Positions 1 through 8,939 of a stretch of 64,000 nucleotides of DNA are shown piece after piece. The position numbers and the translations under genes are program-made. Position 1 is the stretch's first letter. Each line of letters opens with the position of its first letter. This DNA comes from an uncultured Tateyamaria sp. (lineage in GTDB: Bacteria > Pseudomonadota > Alphaproteobacteria > Rhodobacterales > Rhodobacteraceae). The notes beneath the pieces were generated by a model, which saw nothing but the letters and a program-made list of their open reading frames with translations, was not told the DNA's origin and ran no database searches. Location of the stretch: NCBI GenBank assembly GCA_947501275.1, contig CANMVD010000001.1:1240001-1304000 (forward strand), in the 5' to 3' direction.

Positions 1-967
1 ATGTGCCTTGCACCGATTTTGAGGCCAGAGGGCGATAAGTGTTGGAGGTAAGGGCGTTGTAGTCCTTGGTCGAGATCCCACGCACAAACAGATTAGGGTC
101 GTATGTGGGCGCAGAGGCGATAGCGACCAGATCGCCGGATTCCAGATCCATCACCACCGCGCTGGCGCTTTCTTCGGCCAGTCGCGCCTGCACATAGCTT
201 TGCAGCTTGGCGTCGATGGTCAGTTGCAAATCGGAACCCGCCACGCCCTCGCGGCGGTCCAACTCTCGCATGATACGTCCCGAGGCGTTCACCTCGACCC
301 GCCGCGCACCAGCCTTGCCGCGCAGGTTTTCCTCGATCTTGGCTTCGACCCCAACCTTGCCGATCTGGAAGCGGGGAATTCGCAGCAACTGGTCAGGGTC
401 TTCAATCCGCTCCAGATCATAGTCGCTGACCGGGCCGACATAACCCAGCACGTGGGCAAAGTCCGATCCCTGCGGATAGACACGGGACAGGCCGACCTCG
501 GGGGTCAGTCCCGGCAGAGCCGGTGCATTGACAGAAACACGGCTGAGGTCTTCCCACGCGACCTCGTCGGCTACGGTCACAGGCAGGAAGGGGGGCGACC
601 GCTTGATTTCGGCCATGGCGCGCTCAAGCTCTTCGGCATCCAGATCTACTATCTTGCCAAGACGCGAAATAACATTTTCGACATCGCCAGCATCTTCGCG
701 CACCACCACGATCCGGTAGCTGGGCACATTGCGTGCAAGGGGGATACCGTTGCGGTCAAAGACCTCACCCCGTGCTGGCGGGATCAAGCGGACATTGATG
801 CGGTTTTCTTCGGCGAGCAGCCGGAATTGATCAGCTTGATCGACTTGCAGGAATTGCATTCGCGCACCCAATGCACCGACAAACAGCAATTGCGCCCCAC
901 CGAGCAGGGCAGCGCGGCGGGTCAGTTTGCGATGGTTTGCTTCGGTGTCTACGCGGGGTCGTTTCAT
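1..967 (-). CDS. mrdA: Penicillin-binding protein 2, N-terminal part (cut by window edge)
   Basis: Peptidoglycan transpeptidase of the elongation (Rod) complex, acting in the periplasm while anchored in the inner membrane. About 322 N-terminal codons are visible: a short basic cytoplasmic tail, one membrane segment at about residues 18-38, then the PBP-dimer domain with an ARGEVFDRNG motif, and the beginning of the transpeptidase domain (VVMDLESGDLVAIAS). The catalytic SxxK serine lies outside the window. The ATG overlaps the mreD stop in an ATGA, so this is the last visible gene of mreBCD-mrdA. I translated it by hand because the frame is open to the window edge. Confidence 0.93.
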   Translation of the reverse strand, partial: MKRPRVDTEANHRKLTRRAALLGGAQLLFVGALGARMQFLQVDQADQFRLLAEENRINVRLIPPARGEVFDRNGIPLARNVPSYRIVVVREDAGDVENVISRLGKIVDLDAEELERAMAEIKRSPPFLPVTVADEVAWEDLSRVSVNAPALPGLTPEVGLSRVYPQGSDFAHVLGYVGPVSDYDLERIEDPDQLLRIPRFQIGKVGVEAKIEENLRGKAGARRVEVNASGRIMRELDRREGVAGSDLQLTIDAKLQSYVQARLAEESASAVVMDLESGDLVAIASAPTYDPNLFVRGISTKDYNALTSNTYRPLASKSVQGT

Positions 968-1506
968 GACCTGACCCCTATACCGCCCAGATCCTTGGGA
1001 GTCGATTTGCGCACGCCCATACACGCATGTGTGATTGCCACCACAATCGGATAGGCCAGCAGTGTTACCACGATCTGGATGATGACCGGAATTAGAGGTG
1101 GGCGATCAATAATCAGCAGCGCCAGCGCCAGACTGTAGGCGGCACCAACGCCGACAATCCATGCGGCCACTGACACCAATTCGGAGGCAAAGGTGGCGTC
1201 ACGCAGGACGCGTGCCTGCCCCTTGAGGTGTTCACATGCGATTAGTGCCAGAAGCGCCCACAGTCCGGGCGGACGTTGCAAAAGCAGATCCGCGATCAGA
1301 AAGCACAGGGCGAGCAGGGTTGCAGGTACAAACTCCGGTCGTCGCACCGACCACGCAAAGGCAAAGGCAAGGATCAGATCGGGCCAGATCAAGCCACCTG
1401 TTGCCGTCTGCAAAGGCAACAGATGAAAGAACAAAAGCAGCAACACTAGCGCGCCAAATGCGATGCGCATGGTCCAGAGCCGAGAGGCGGGAGCGGTGTC
1501 GATCAT
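964..1506 (-). CDS. mreD: Rod shape-determining protein MreD
   Basis: Integral membrane component of the elongasome that works with MreC, MreB and PBP2. The 180-residue protein is mostly hydrophobic with about five predicted membrane spans and little else recognisable, as expected for this poorly conserved family. Identification rests on size, hydropathy and position. Its start overlaps the mreC stop (ATGA) and its stop overlaps the mrdA start, implying translational coupling across the operon. Confidence 0.9.
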   Translation of the reverse strand: MIDTAPASRLWTMRIAFGALVLLLLFFHLLPLQTATGGLIWPDLILAFAFAWSVRRPEFVPATLLALCFLIADLLLQRPPGLWALLALIACEHLKGQARVLRDATFASELVSVAAWIVGVGAAYSLALALLIIDRPPLIPVIIQIVVTLLAYPIVVAITHACMGVRKSTPKDLGGIGVRS

Positions 1507-2393
1507 TCGCCCGCCTCCTCAGTCAACTGGGCGGCCTCATTCGGGCGCAGCACGTCAGTGGTGTCGGATACGGGTTCTGATCCGTAGTGGCGTAGCACCC
1601 GCAGGAATTCGAGACGTTCATAGTCAGCCGCGAGCCGCACGCGCAGCCGTCCACCGGGATCTGCTGCGACTTGTCCGATCAGCAGGCCCGCCGGAAACAC
1701 GCCGCCGTCGCCTGATGTGATGACCCGGTCGCCGGGGCGTACAAGATCGGGGTTTTCAAGGAAATCAATTGGTGGGGCTGCCGAGTTATCGCCTGCCACA
1801 ATCGCCCTCTGTCCTGAGGGCTGGATGACCGCTGGTACCCGACTTGAGGCGTCAGTAACCATGATCACCCTTGCCGTGTTCTGGGCCACACCCGACACGC
1901 GACCCACAAGGCCGATGCCGTCCATCGTGGCCCAACCTTCCACAATGCCATCGCGCGCGCCGACATTCAGCAGCACAGACTGGCGGAAAGGAGAACCTGA
2001 ATCAGCGAGCACTACGCCGGTGATGTAGGTTAGACGGGGGTCAAGGCGCACGTTGTTGAGATCCAGCAGCCGCGCGTTTTCCTGTTCAAGCTGTAGCGCC
2101 GCCTCTTTCCACGCTTCCATCTGGCGCAACTCGCGACGCAGTTCGGCGTTTTGCTCGGCAATGCGGCGATAGCTTTGGAAATCGCGGAACAGGTTGATGG
2201 TGCCTGTAACCGGGGCCATGGCCCAATCCATGTTGGGCACGATGCGGTCGGTCACTTGGGCGCGAAAGCGTTCAACCCGCGGGCTGTCGATACGCCAGAC
2301 CAGAAAGGTACCGGCCAGAATAAGGATGAGCACAGCCAAAACAAGCCGCCGAAGCGGGCCTGCATAATCGACTTGTCCGCGGTCCTTGGCCAA
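1503..2393 (-). CDS. mreC: Rod shape-determining protein MreC
   Basis: Periplasmic scaffold of the elongasome. The 296-residue protein has a single N-terminal membrane segment (about residues 15-33), a coiled-coil stretch (about 68-100, rich in Glu, Arg and Leu) and the beta-barrel MreC domain with a VGRVSGV motif and an ITSGDGGVFPAGLLIG motif. I chose the TTG at 2393 because a GGAGG sits ten bases upstream and the nearby ATG is in another frame. The C-terminal tail after about residue 270 is acidic. Confidence 0.93.
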   Translation of the reverse strand: MAKDRGQVDYAGPLRRLVLAVLILILAGTFLVWRIDSPRVERFRAQVTDRIVPNMDWAMAPVTGTINLFRDFQSYRRIAEQNAELRRELRQMEAWKEAALQLEQENARLLDLNNVRLDPRLTYITGVVLADSGSPFRQSVLLNVGARDGIVEGWATMDGIGLVGRVSGVAQNTARVIMVTDASSRVPAVIQPSGQRAIVAGDNSAAPPIDFLENPDLVRPGDRVITSGDGGVFPAGLLIGQVAADPGGRLRVRLAADYERLEFLRVLRHYGSEPVSDTTDVLRPNEAAQLTEEAGE

Positions 2394-2440
2394 GGCGGCA
2401 TTGCCTCCACATTGGGTCCGTTAAGGGGATGGTCCGACAT

Positions 2441-2457
2441 TTGCCCCTTAGGGGCAA
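2441..2457. other. Perfect hairpin between mreB and mreC
   Basis: The arms TTGCCCC and GGGGCAA flank a three-base loop in the roughly 100 bp gap between mreB and mreC. There is no U tract, so it is not an obvious terminator. It could be an RNA processing or stabilising element that sets the high MreB to MreC ratio. Confidence 0.5.
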
Positions 2458-2495
2458 GCTAACTGTTTATCACCGATCCGAGGAGCGCTGCGCGT

Positions 2496-3626
<1,131 letters not shown>

Positions 3627-3773
3627 TTAAAGGCCGGAATCGCCATGTTACAAGCGCCATTGTGCCGATCAAATGACTGTATGGCGGTGCGAGGCTGTCA
3701 AAAGGCAGGTTGCTTGCAAAATGGGGACAGGCCGAAAAATTGCCCACCTTGATCTCATGAACCGACCGGCGCG

Positions 3774-4442
3774 TCAGGCGCGTTTGCGCCGCCGCATCAG
3801 ACCCAGTGCACCAAGCCCGGCAAGTGCCAGTGGCAGGCTGGCGGGCAGGGGGACGGGGCCGGTTTCGACAATGGCCGAACTTATCGTGTAGGCATAGCTG
3901 AAGTCATTCACGGTCAGCAGATCGCCGAAAAAGCCCAGGCCCGCATTGTAGGTGCCCTGCCCGATGGGCGTGCCGGTGGTCGACAGAACTTGCAGCGCGC
4001 CTGATGGTGCAATTGTGCCCGTGTACAGGTTGCTCACTGTCGCTGCGGTCACATCTTTAATGATGAACCGCAGCGCTTGGGTGCTCGTCAAAATGCCGGA
4101 GATCGACAATTCGGTGATCTGCTGATTGGCGCTGACTTTGACACAGAAAGCATCATTCGGGTCGGCCCGTCCGCCGACGCAAAAGCTGGCAGCGCGGCAC
4201 GAGAGTGTGCAGATCACATTGGATGCGGTTGTGCCTGAAGGCGCTGCGCCGAGGTTGTTTCCGCTTGCCCCCAAGGCGTTGGCATAGTTGCCGCCGGGTG
4301 CATTGGATTGCAGAACAGTGACTGTGTTGGCTGTGGCAGCAGAGGCGCCGATCAGCGCGATAAGCGCCGATATTGCAATATATTTTATTAAATTGGACCT
4401 GTTATCAAATGGATATGTGCCGAGACGTTGCCACCCCGGCAC
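3774..4442 (-). CDS. VPLPA-CTERM exported protein
   Basis: Exported surface or matrix protein of unknown role. It carries an N-terminal signal segment (ALIALIGASAATA near residues 26-38), four Cys residues in the central part, and a C-terminal VPLPASLPLALAGLGALG tail followed by RRRKRA: the VPLPA-CTERM signal processed by an exosortase-type system. The start is uncertain: the only standard start in frame is a GTG at 4442 with no visible ribosome site, placing 20 polar residues before the signal core. It lies just downstream of leuA on the same strand but is unlikely to be functionally linked to it. Confidence 0.8.
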   Translation of the reverse strand: MPGWQRLGTYPFDNRSNLIKYIAISALIALIGASAATANTVTVLQSNAPGGNYANALGASGNNLGAAPSGTTASNVICTLSCRAASFCVGGRADPNDAFCVKVSANQQITELSISGILTSTQALRFIIKDVTAATVSNLYTGTIAPSGALQVLSTTGTPIGQGTYNAGLGFFGDLLTVNDFSYAYTISSAIVETGPVPLPASLPLALAGLGALGLMRRRKRA

Positions 4443-4456
4443 ATGCTGTCAATACA

Positions 4457-6013
4457 TTAACTGACGTCCTTGTAGCTGACCTCACGCTTGTCGCTTCCGG
4501 TCTTTTCGCGCCGCACAAGCAGACGGTTGAGGGCGTGCACATAAGCCTTGGCGCTGGCCACAACCGTATCAGTGTCAGCGGACTGTCCGGTTACGATGCG
4601 CCCGTCTTCTTCCATCCGGACACTGACTGTAGCTTGCGCGTCCGTGCCTTCGGTGACGGCGTGAACCTGATAAAGTTGCAGGCGCGCTTCGTGCGGGAAC
4701 AACGCCTTGACCGCATTGAAGGTCGCGTCAACCGGGCCATCGCCTGTCTGTGTGGTCATGTGGCTCGTGCCATCAACCGACATTACCAGATCGGCAACTT
4801 GTGGCCCTTCGGTGCCGCAGCGGACAGCCAGTTTTTCGATCTTCAGCCGTTCATCTTCGGGGTCGCCTTGTGTGCGGACAAGGGCGATGAGATCGTCATC
4901 AAACACCTCTTTCTTACGGTCAGCCAGATCCTTGAACCGCACAAAGATGTCCTTGAGTTGGTTGTCCCCCACTTCAAAACCCAACTCTTCGAGTTTGGCA
5001 CGCAGGGCAGCCCGGCCCGAGTGCTTCCCCAAAGGCAGCGAAGTGCCCGCGATGCCGACATCCTCGGGGCGCATGATCTCGAATGTCTCGGCGTTTTTGA
5101 GCATACCATCTTGGTGGATGCCGGATTCATGGGCAAAGGCGTTCTTGCCGACGATGGCCTTGTTGAACTGAACGGGGAAGCCGCTGACGGCTGCCACGCG
5201 ACGCGAGATGTTCATGATCTTGGTGCTGTCGATGCCGGTTGAGAATGGCATAATGTCGTTTCGCACCTTCAGGGCCATCACGACTTCTTCGAGCGCCGTG
5301 TTGCCCGCGCGTTCACCCAATCCGTTGATTGTGCACTCAATCTGGCGCGCACCCGCTTCGACTGCGGCGAGGCTGTTTGCCGTCGCCATGCCCAGATCGT
5401 TGTGGCAGTGCGTTGCGAACGTCACCTCGTCCGCTCCGGGCACATTGGCGATGAGACCCGCGATCAGTTCCGCGCTTTCGCGGGGCGCAGTGTAGCCGAC
5501 CGTATCGGGGATGTTGATTGTGGTCGCGCCGCATTTGATGGCGATTTCCACGACCCGGTAGAGATAGTCGATTTCGGTGCGGGTTGCGTCCATAGGCGAC
5601 CACTGCACGTCTTCGCACAGGTTGCGGGCGTGCGTGACCGTCTGTTCAATCCGCTCGGCCATTTCGTCCATGGTCAGATTCGGAATGGCGCGGTGCAGGG
5701 GAGAGGTGCCGATGAAGGTGTGGATGCGCGGTTTCTTGGCGTGTTTGACTGCCTCCCAACAGCGGTCGATGTCACCGAGCTGTGCGCGCGCAAGGCCGCA
5801 AATAACTGACGTTTCCGCGTTCTTTGCGATTTCGGAGACGGCGTTGAAATCACCTTCGGAAGCGATGGGAAATCCGGCTTCGATGATGTCGACACCCATA
5901 TCGTCCAGCAGTCCGGCGATTTCGAGCTTTTCCGCATGGGTCATGGTGGCGCCGGGCGACTGTTCGCCATCGCGCAATGTGGTGTCGAATATGACGACGT
6001 GATCTTTGGTCAT
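4457..6013 (-). CDS. leuA: 2-isopropylmalate synthase
   Basis: Condenses acetyl-CoA with 2-oxoisovalerate, the first committed step of leucine synthesis. The 518-residue enzyme has the HMGL-type TIM barrel with DTTLRDGEQSPGATMT near residue 11 and the metal-binding HCHNDLGMA motif near 205, then the C-terminal LeuA allosteric domain (about residues 390-510) through which leucine inhibits. I chose the ATG at 6013 (MTKDHVVIFDTT). A leucine-rich leader peptide with stem-loops precedes it, pointing to control by leucyl-tRNA supply as well as by feedback inhibition. Confidence 0.97.
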   Translation of the reverse strand: MTKDHVVIFDTTLRDGEQSPGATMTHAEKLEIAGLLDDMGVDIIEAGFPIASEGDFNAVSEIAKNAETSVICGLARAQLGDIDRCWEAVKHAKKPRIHTFIGTSPLHRAIPNLTMDEMAERIEQTVTHARNLCEDVQWSPMDATRTEIDYLYRVVEIAIKCGATTINIPDTVGYTAPRESAELIAGLIANVPGADEVTFATHCHNDLGMATANSLAAVEAGARQIECTINGLGERAGNTALEEVVMALKVRNDIMPFSTGIDSTKIMNISRRVAAVSGFPVQFNKAIVGKNAFAHESGIHQDGMLKNAETFEIMRPEDVGIAGTSLPLGKHSGRAALRAKLEELGFEVGDNQLKDIFVRFKDLADRKKEVFDDDLIALVRTQGDPEDERLKIEKLAVRCGTEGPQVADLVMSVDGTSHMTTQTGDGPVDATFNAVKALFPHEARLQLYQVHAVTEGTDAQATVSVRMEEDGRIVTGQSADTDTVVASAKAYVHALNRLLVRREKTGSDKREVSYKDVS

Positions 6014-6046
6014 TTTGGGTTCTCTTTTTCTGGTCCTAAGCCTCGT

Positions 6047-6097
6047 GGCGCGCATGGGCTACCTCTGAGCGGACGCGCCGTTGGGCACGCTCAGAGG
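6047..6097 (-). promoter_or_regulatory. leuA leader stem-loops (attenuator candidate)
   Basis: A perfect nine-base inverted repeat (6062-6070 with 6089-6097) encloses an 18-base loop. That loop holds GGCGCG, which can pair instead with CGCGCC at 6047-6052, so two exclusive folds are possible. The 5' arm of the first stem overlaps the last sense codon and stop of the leader peptide, the usual geometry for ribosome-position sensing. No U tract follows, so control may act on leuA translation rather than by classical termination; that part is inference. Confidence 0.6.
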
Positions 6098-6171
6098 CGG
6101 ATTAGGAGCAGTAGGCCACGCAAAGCAGCGCCGGTTTGGCGCAGGCTGAGGATATGTGTGGCGTAAGTCAT
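6091..6171 (-). CDS. leuL: leuA leader peptide (26 residues, four consecutive Leu codons)
   Basis: I translated this short frame by hand. It begins ATG ACT TAC, runs 26 codons and contains eight leucines, including CTA CTG CTC CTA in a row (6103-6114), followed by Ile-Arg-Leu and TGA. It lies 77 bases before leuA on the same strand and its end forms one arm of a stem-loop. A Leu-codon run directly upstream of leuA is the hallmark of an attenuation leader: stalling at the Leu codons would report low charged leucyl-tRNA. No ribosome-binding site is visible. Confidence 0.75.
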   Translation of the reverse strand: MTYATHILSLRQTGAALRGLLLLIRL

Positions 6172-6178
6172 GGGCCTA

Positions 6179-6184
6179 GTTATA
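6179..6184 (-). promoter_or_regulatory. Candidate -10 box for the leuL-leuA transcript
   Basis: TATAAC on the minus strand ends seven bases before the leader ATG, so transcription would start at or within one base of that ATG and give a leaderless leader-peptide mRNA. The -35 region is poor (CTTCCC at 17 bp spacing). Confidence 0.45.
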
Positions 6185-6249
6185 CCGCGCCTTTGGCAAA
6201 TGGGAAGTCTGGAATTTCCTGCGTGGCGCGAGACGTGACTTCGGGACCC

Positions 6250-6281
6250 TCCGGGGGAAGTTTATTTGGCAAGATGAAGTT
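6250..6281 (+). repeat. Degenerate copy of the dispersed intergenic element
   Basis: A GC-rich stretch (CCTCCGGGGG) followed by TTTATTTGGCAAGATGAAG resembles the conserved tail of the copies at 12 kb, 36 kb and 39 kb, and lies shortly upstream of a start codon as they do. The similarity is partial. Confidence 0.4.
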
Positions 6282-6309
6282 GATGGATCGGGTTTCTCCG
6301 CTAGCTGAC

Positions 6310-6978
6310 ATGCGCATGGAAAAGGTTTTGATAATAGGAGCGTCGGGCGGAATTGGATCGGCTTTGGTGGCGGCGTACTCTGCGCGTGGGGCGTCCGTGA
6401 CGGGATTGTCCCGGTCGGTAGATGGGTTGGATGTGACCGATGCGGGGTTTGTGTCGGACCATCTTGCCGGTCTTGGTCCATTTGATCGCGTTGTGGTGGC
6501 GACGGGGGCGTTGGAGATCGCAGGTGCTGCGCCTGAGAAGACCATCAAGGGATTGGACCCGGCGGCGATGATGGATCAGTTTGCGCTGAATACGGTTGGC
6601 CCAGCGCTGGTTCTGTCTCATGCGCACACTTTGTTGCGCCGCGATCAAGGTTCTGTTTTTGCGGTGCTCTCTGCGCGAGTTGGGTCTATTGGGGACAATC
6701 GGATCGGCGGTTGGATCAGCTATCGTTCGGCCAAGGCGGCGGTGAACCAAGTGGTGCGCACAGCGGCGGTGGAATTGGGACGCTCGCATCCTGAAGCTGC
6801 AATCGTGGCGCTGCATCCGGGCACTGTGGCGACGGCATTTACCGAGAAATATTTGGGCCGCCATCCGGCTGTTTTGCCGGAACAGGCTGCGGAGCATTTG
6901 GTGGCTGTGATGGATGGATTGACCTCTGCACAGTCCGGCCAATTTCTTGACTACGCGGGAAAAGAGGTCGTGTGGTGA
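6310..6978 (+). CDS. SDR family NAD(P)-dependent oxidoreductase
   Basis: Short-chain dehydrogenase/reductase of unknown substrate. The protein shows the nucleotide-binding IIGASGGIGSALV motif at the N-terminus, an NTVGP strand (NNAG-region equivalent), a catalytic Ser region (LSARVGSIGDN) and YRSAKAA supplying the Tyr-x3-Lys pair. Several in-frame starts exist; I chose the ATG at 6310 because it places the Rossmann motif directly after the start, and 6277 or 6283 remain possible. It overlaps the photolyase start by four bases, so the two are co-translated and perhaps functionally related. Confidence 0.85.
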   Translation: MRMEKVLIIGASGGIGSALVAAYSARGASVTGLSRSVDGLDVTDAGFVSDHLAGLGPFDRVVVATGALEIAGAAPEKTIKGLDPAAMMDQFALNTVGPALVLSHAHTLLRRDQGSVFAVLSARVGSIGDNRIGGWISYRSAKAAVNQVVRTAAVELGRSHPEAAIVALHPGTVATAFTEKYLGRHPAVLPEQAAEHLVAVMDGLTSAQSGQFLDYAGKEVVW

Positions 6979-8501
6979 GCAAGTTGATCCTGATCCTTGG
7001 GGATCAATTGAGCGAAGATGTCGCTGCGTTGAAAGCGGGAGACAAAGATCGTGATGTCGTCGTTATGGCGGAAGTTGCCGATGAGGGGTCTTACGTGCCT
7101 CATCACCCCAAAAAAATCGCTCTTGTTCTTTCAGCAATGCGCAAGTTCGCGGCCCGGCTGGATGCTGAGGGCTGGACGGTTGCCTATTCCGAACTGGATG
7201 ACACGGATAATACGCAGAGCATTGCGGGAGAGCTCATCCGCCGTGCCGCGCAATATTCTGCCAGCGATGTGATTGCCACGCGCCCCGGGGAGTATCGCCT
7301 GATTGCAGCACTTGAGGATTGCCCATTGATGGTGACGCTGCTTGAGGATGATCGGTTCATTGCGTCCCATTCGGAATTTGAGACATGGGCTAAGGGTCGC
7401 AAAGCGCTGCGGATGGAGTATTTCTACCGCGACATGCGCCGCAAGACTGGCCTGATGATGGAGGGCGACAAACCTGCGGGTGACAAGTGGAATTACGACC
7501 ACGACAACCGCAAACCCGCGCCGGGGGAAGTGGATTTTTCCGGGCCCATGCGATTCACGCCGGATGAGACGGTTGAAGCCGTTCTGGACCTTGTGGAGCG
7601 TCGGTTTGGCAATCATTTCGGGGATTTGCACCCGTTCTGGTTTGCCACGGATCAAGGGCAGGCGCGCCGGGCGCTGGCGCATTTTGTCTCTCACGGGCTT
7701 GCCAAATTTGGCGACTATCAGGACGCGATGCTGGCAGACAATCGGTTCCTCTATCACGCCGTCATTGGGCTTTATCTGAACATCGGGCTACTGGAGCCGC
7801 TGGAGGTGTGCCGCGCGGTCGAGCAGGCGTGGAAAGATGGCGATGTGCCGATCAATGCGGCTGAGGGGTTCATTCGGCAGGTCATCGGCTGGCGCGAATA
7901 TGTGCGGGGCATCTACTTCCTTGAGGGGCCAGAGTATCCCCGACGTAATGCGTTGAATCACCAGCGGAAATTGCCTGAATTCTATTGGGGCGGGGAGACG
8001 CGGATGCGGTGTATCTCCAAAGCGGTGGAGCAGACCGGGGCAGAGGCTTATGCCCACCACATCCAGCGTTTGATGGTCACGGGTAACTTTGCCCTGCTGG
8101 CGGGTTTGGATCCGGGTGAGGTGTCGGACTGGTATCTGGCGGTCTATGCCGATGCGTTCGAGTGGGTCGAGGCCCCCAATGTCGTCGGGATGTCCCTGTT
8201 TGCGGACGGGGGTGTGATAGCGTCAAAACCTTATGTGTCCTCAGGGGCTTACATCAATCGGATGTCGGATTACTGCAAGGGCTGCCACTATAAGGTCAGC
8301 GTCAAGACGGGGGAGGGCGCGTGCCCTTTTAACCTGCTTTATTGGCATTTCCTGGACCGCCACCGCGATCGTTTTTCCAAGAATGCACGGATGGGCAATA
8401 TGTATCGCACGTGGGACCGGATGGATGAGGACCGCCGCACAACGGTTTTGAGCGAGGCCGAGGCGTTTTTGGAACGCATGTCGGCGGGGGATTTGGTCTG
8501 A
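6975..8501 (+). CDS. FeS-BCP cryptochrome/photolyase (PhrB/CryB class)
   Basis: Light-dependent DNA repair or photoreceptor protein of the iron-sulfur bacterial cryptochrome and photolyase class, to which the Agrobacterium (6-4) photolyase PhrB belongs. The 508-residue protein begins LILILGDQLS and has the class-typical FAD domain. Four cysteines fit the [4Fe-4S] ligands: one in MRCISKAVE (about residue 345) and three in YCKGCHYK...GACPFN (about 431-451). I chose the GTG at 6975, which overlaps the SDR stop (GTGA) with AAAGAGG seven bases upstream; the GTG at 6972 is the alternative. Cofactor and lesion specificity are inferred from the class. Confidence 0.93.
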   Translation: MSKLILILGDQLSEDVAALKAGDKDRDVVVMAEVADEGSYVPHHPKKIALVLSAMRKFAARLDAEGWTVAYSELDDTDNTQSIAGELIRRAAQYSASDVIATRPGEYRLIAALEDCPLMVTLLEDDRFIASHSEFETWAKGRKALRMEYFYRDMRRKTGLMMEGDKPAGDKWNYDHDNRKPAPGEVDFSGPMRFTPDETVEAVLDLVERRFGNHFGDLHPFWFATDQGQARRALAHFVSHGLAKFGDYQDAMLADNRFLYHAVIGLYLNIGLLEPLEVCRAVEQAWKDGDVPINAAEGFIRQVIGWREYVRGIYFLEGPEYPRRNALNHQRKLPEFYWGGETRMRCISKAVEQTGAEAYAHHIQRLMVTGNFALLAGLDPGEVSDWYLAVYADAFEWVEAPNVVGMSLFADGGVIASKPYVSSGAYINRMSDYCKGCHYKVSVKTGEGACPFNLLYWHFLDRHRDRFSKNARMGNMYRTWDRMDEDRRTTVLSEAEAFLERMSAGDLV

Positions 8502-8939
8502 CCGTACCAGCGGGATACTTGCGTTGAATTTGTGCAAGTGATTTCGGGAAAAGGGCTGGGTCACAAACTGTTTACCCTCCTGGTACCGCGGATTGACCTG
8601 CCAGTGGGTGCTGACGGCGCGTGCGGTGGTTTGTGAGAAGCCTGTTCCGTGACAGATTCTTGGAGTGTTGTCGAATTGTGTCAGGACAGATTTACCAGCA
8701 GCAACTTGTTAGAGTGAGTGCGGGGTGCAAGCAACACTGTACGATGTGTGTCGACGATGCGCCTTGAGCCCAAAGTCACGGATTGTGCAGTTTGCTCGAA
8801 TGGCGGCTTTACACTTTGGGCGGCGCAAACCCGAATCTTGCGCATGTATATTGTCGGTGCCCAAGAGCGCATGAAACGGGTCGCCCAAGTGCACGCCCAA
8901 GCCCTAGACGATCATCTCCCAATGATCGAAAGGCAAAAT
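8502..8939. other. Intergenic stretch without a supported gene
   Basis: 438 bases between the photolyase gene and the next SDR. No open frame with family features, no RNA gene and no clear inverted repeat was found. A frame reading in from 8718 joins the SDR frame but has poor codon use and is treated as upstream noise. Confidence 0.5.
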
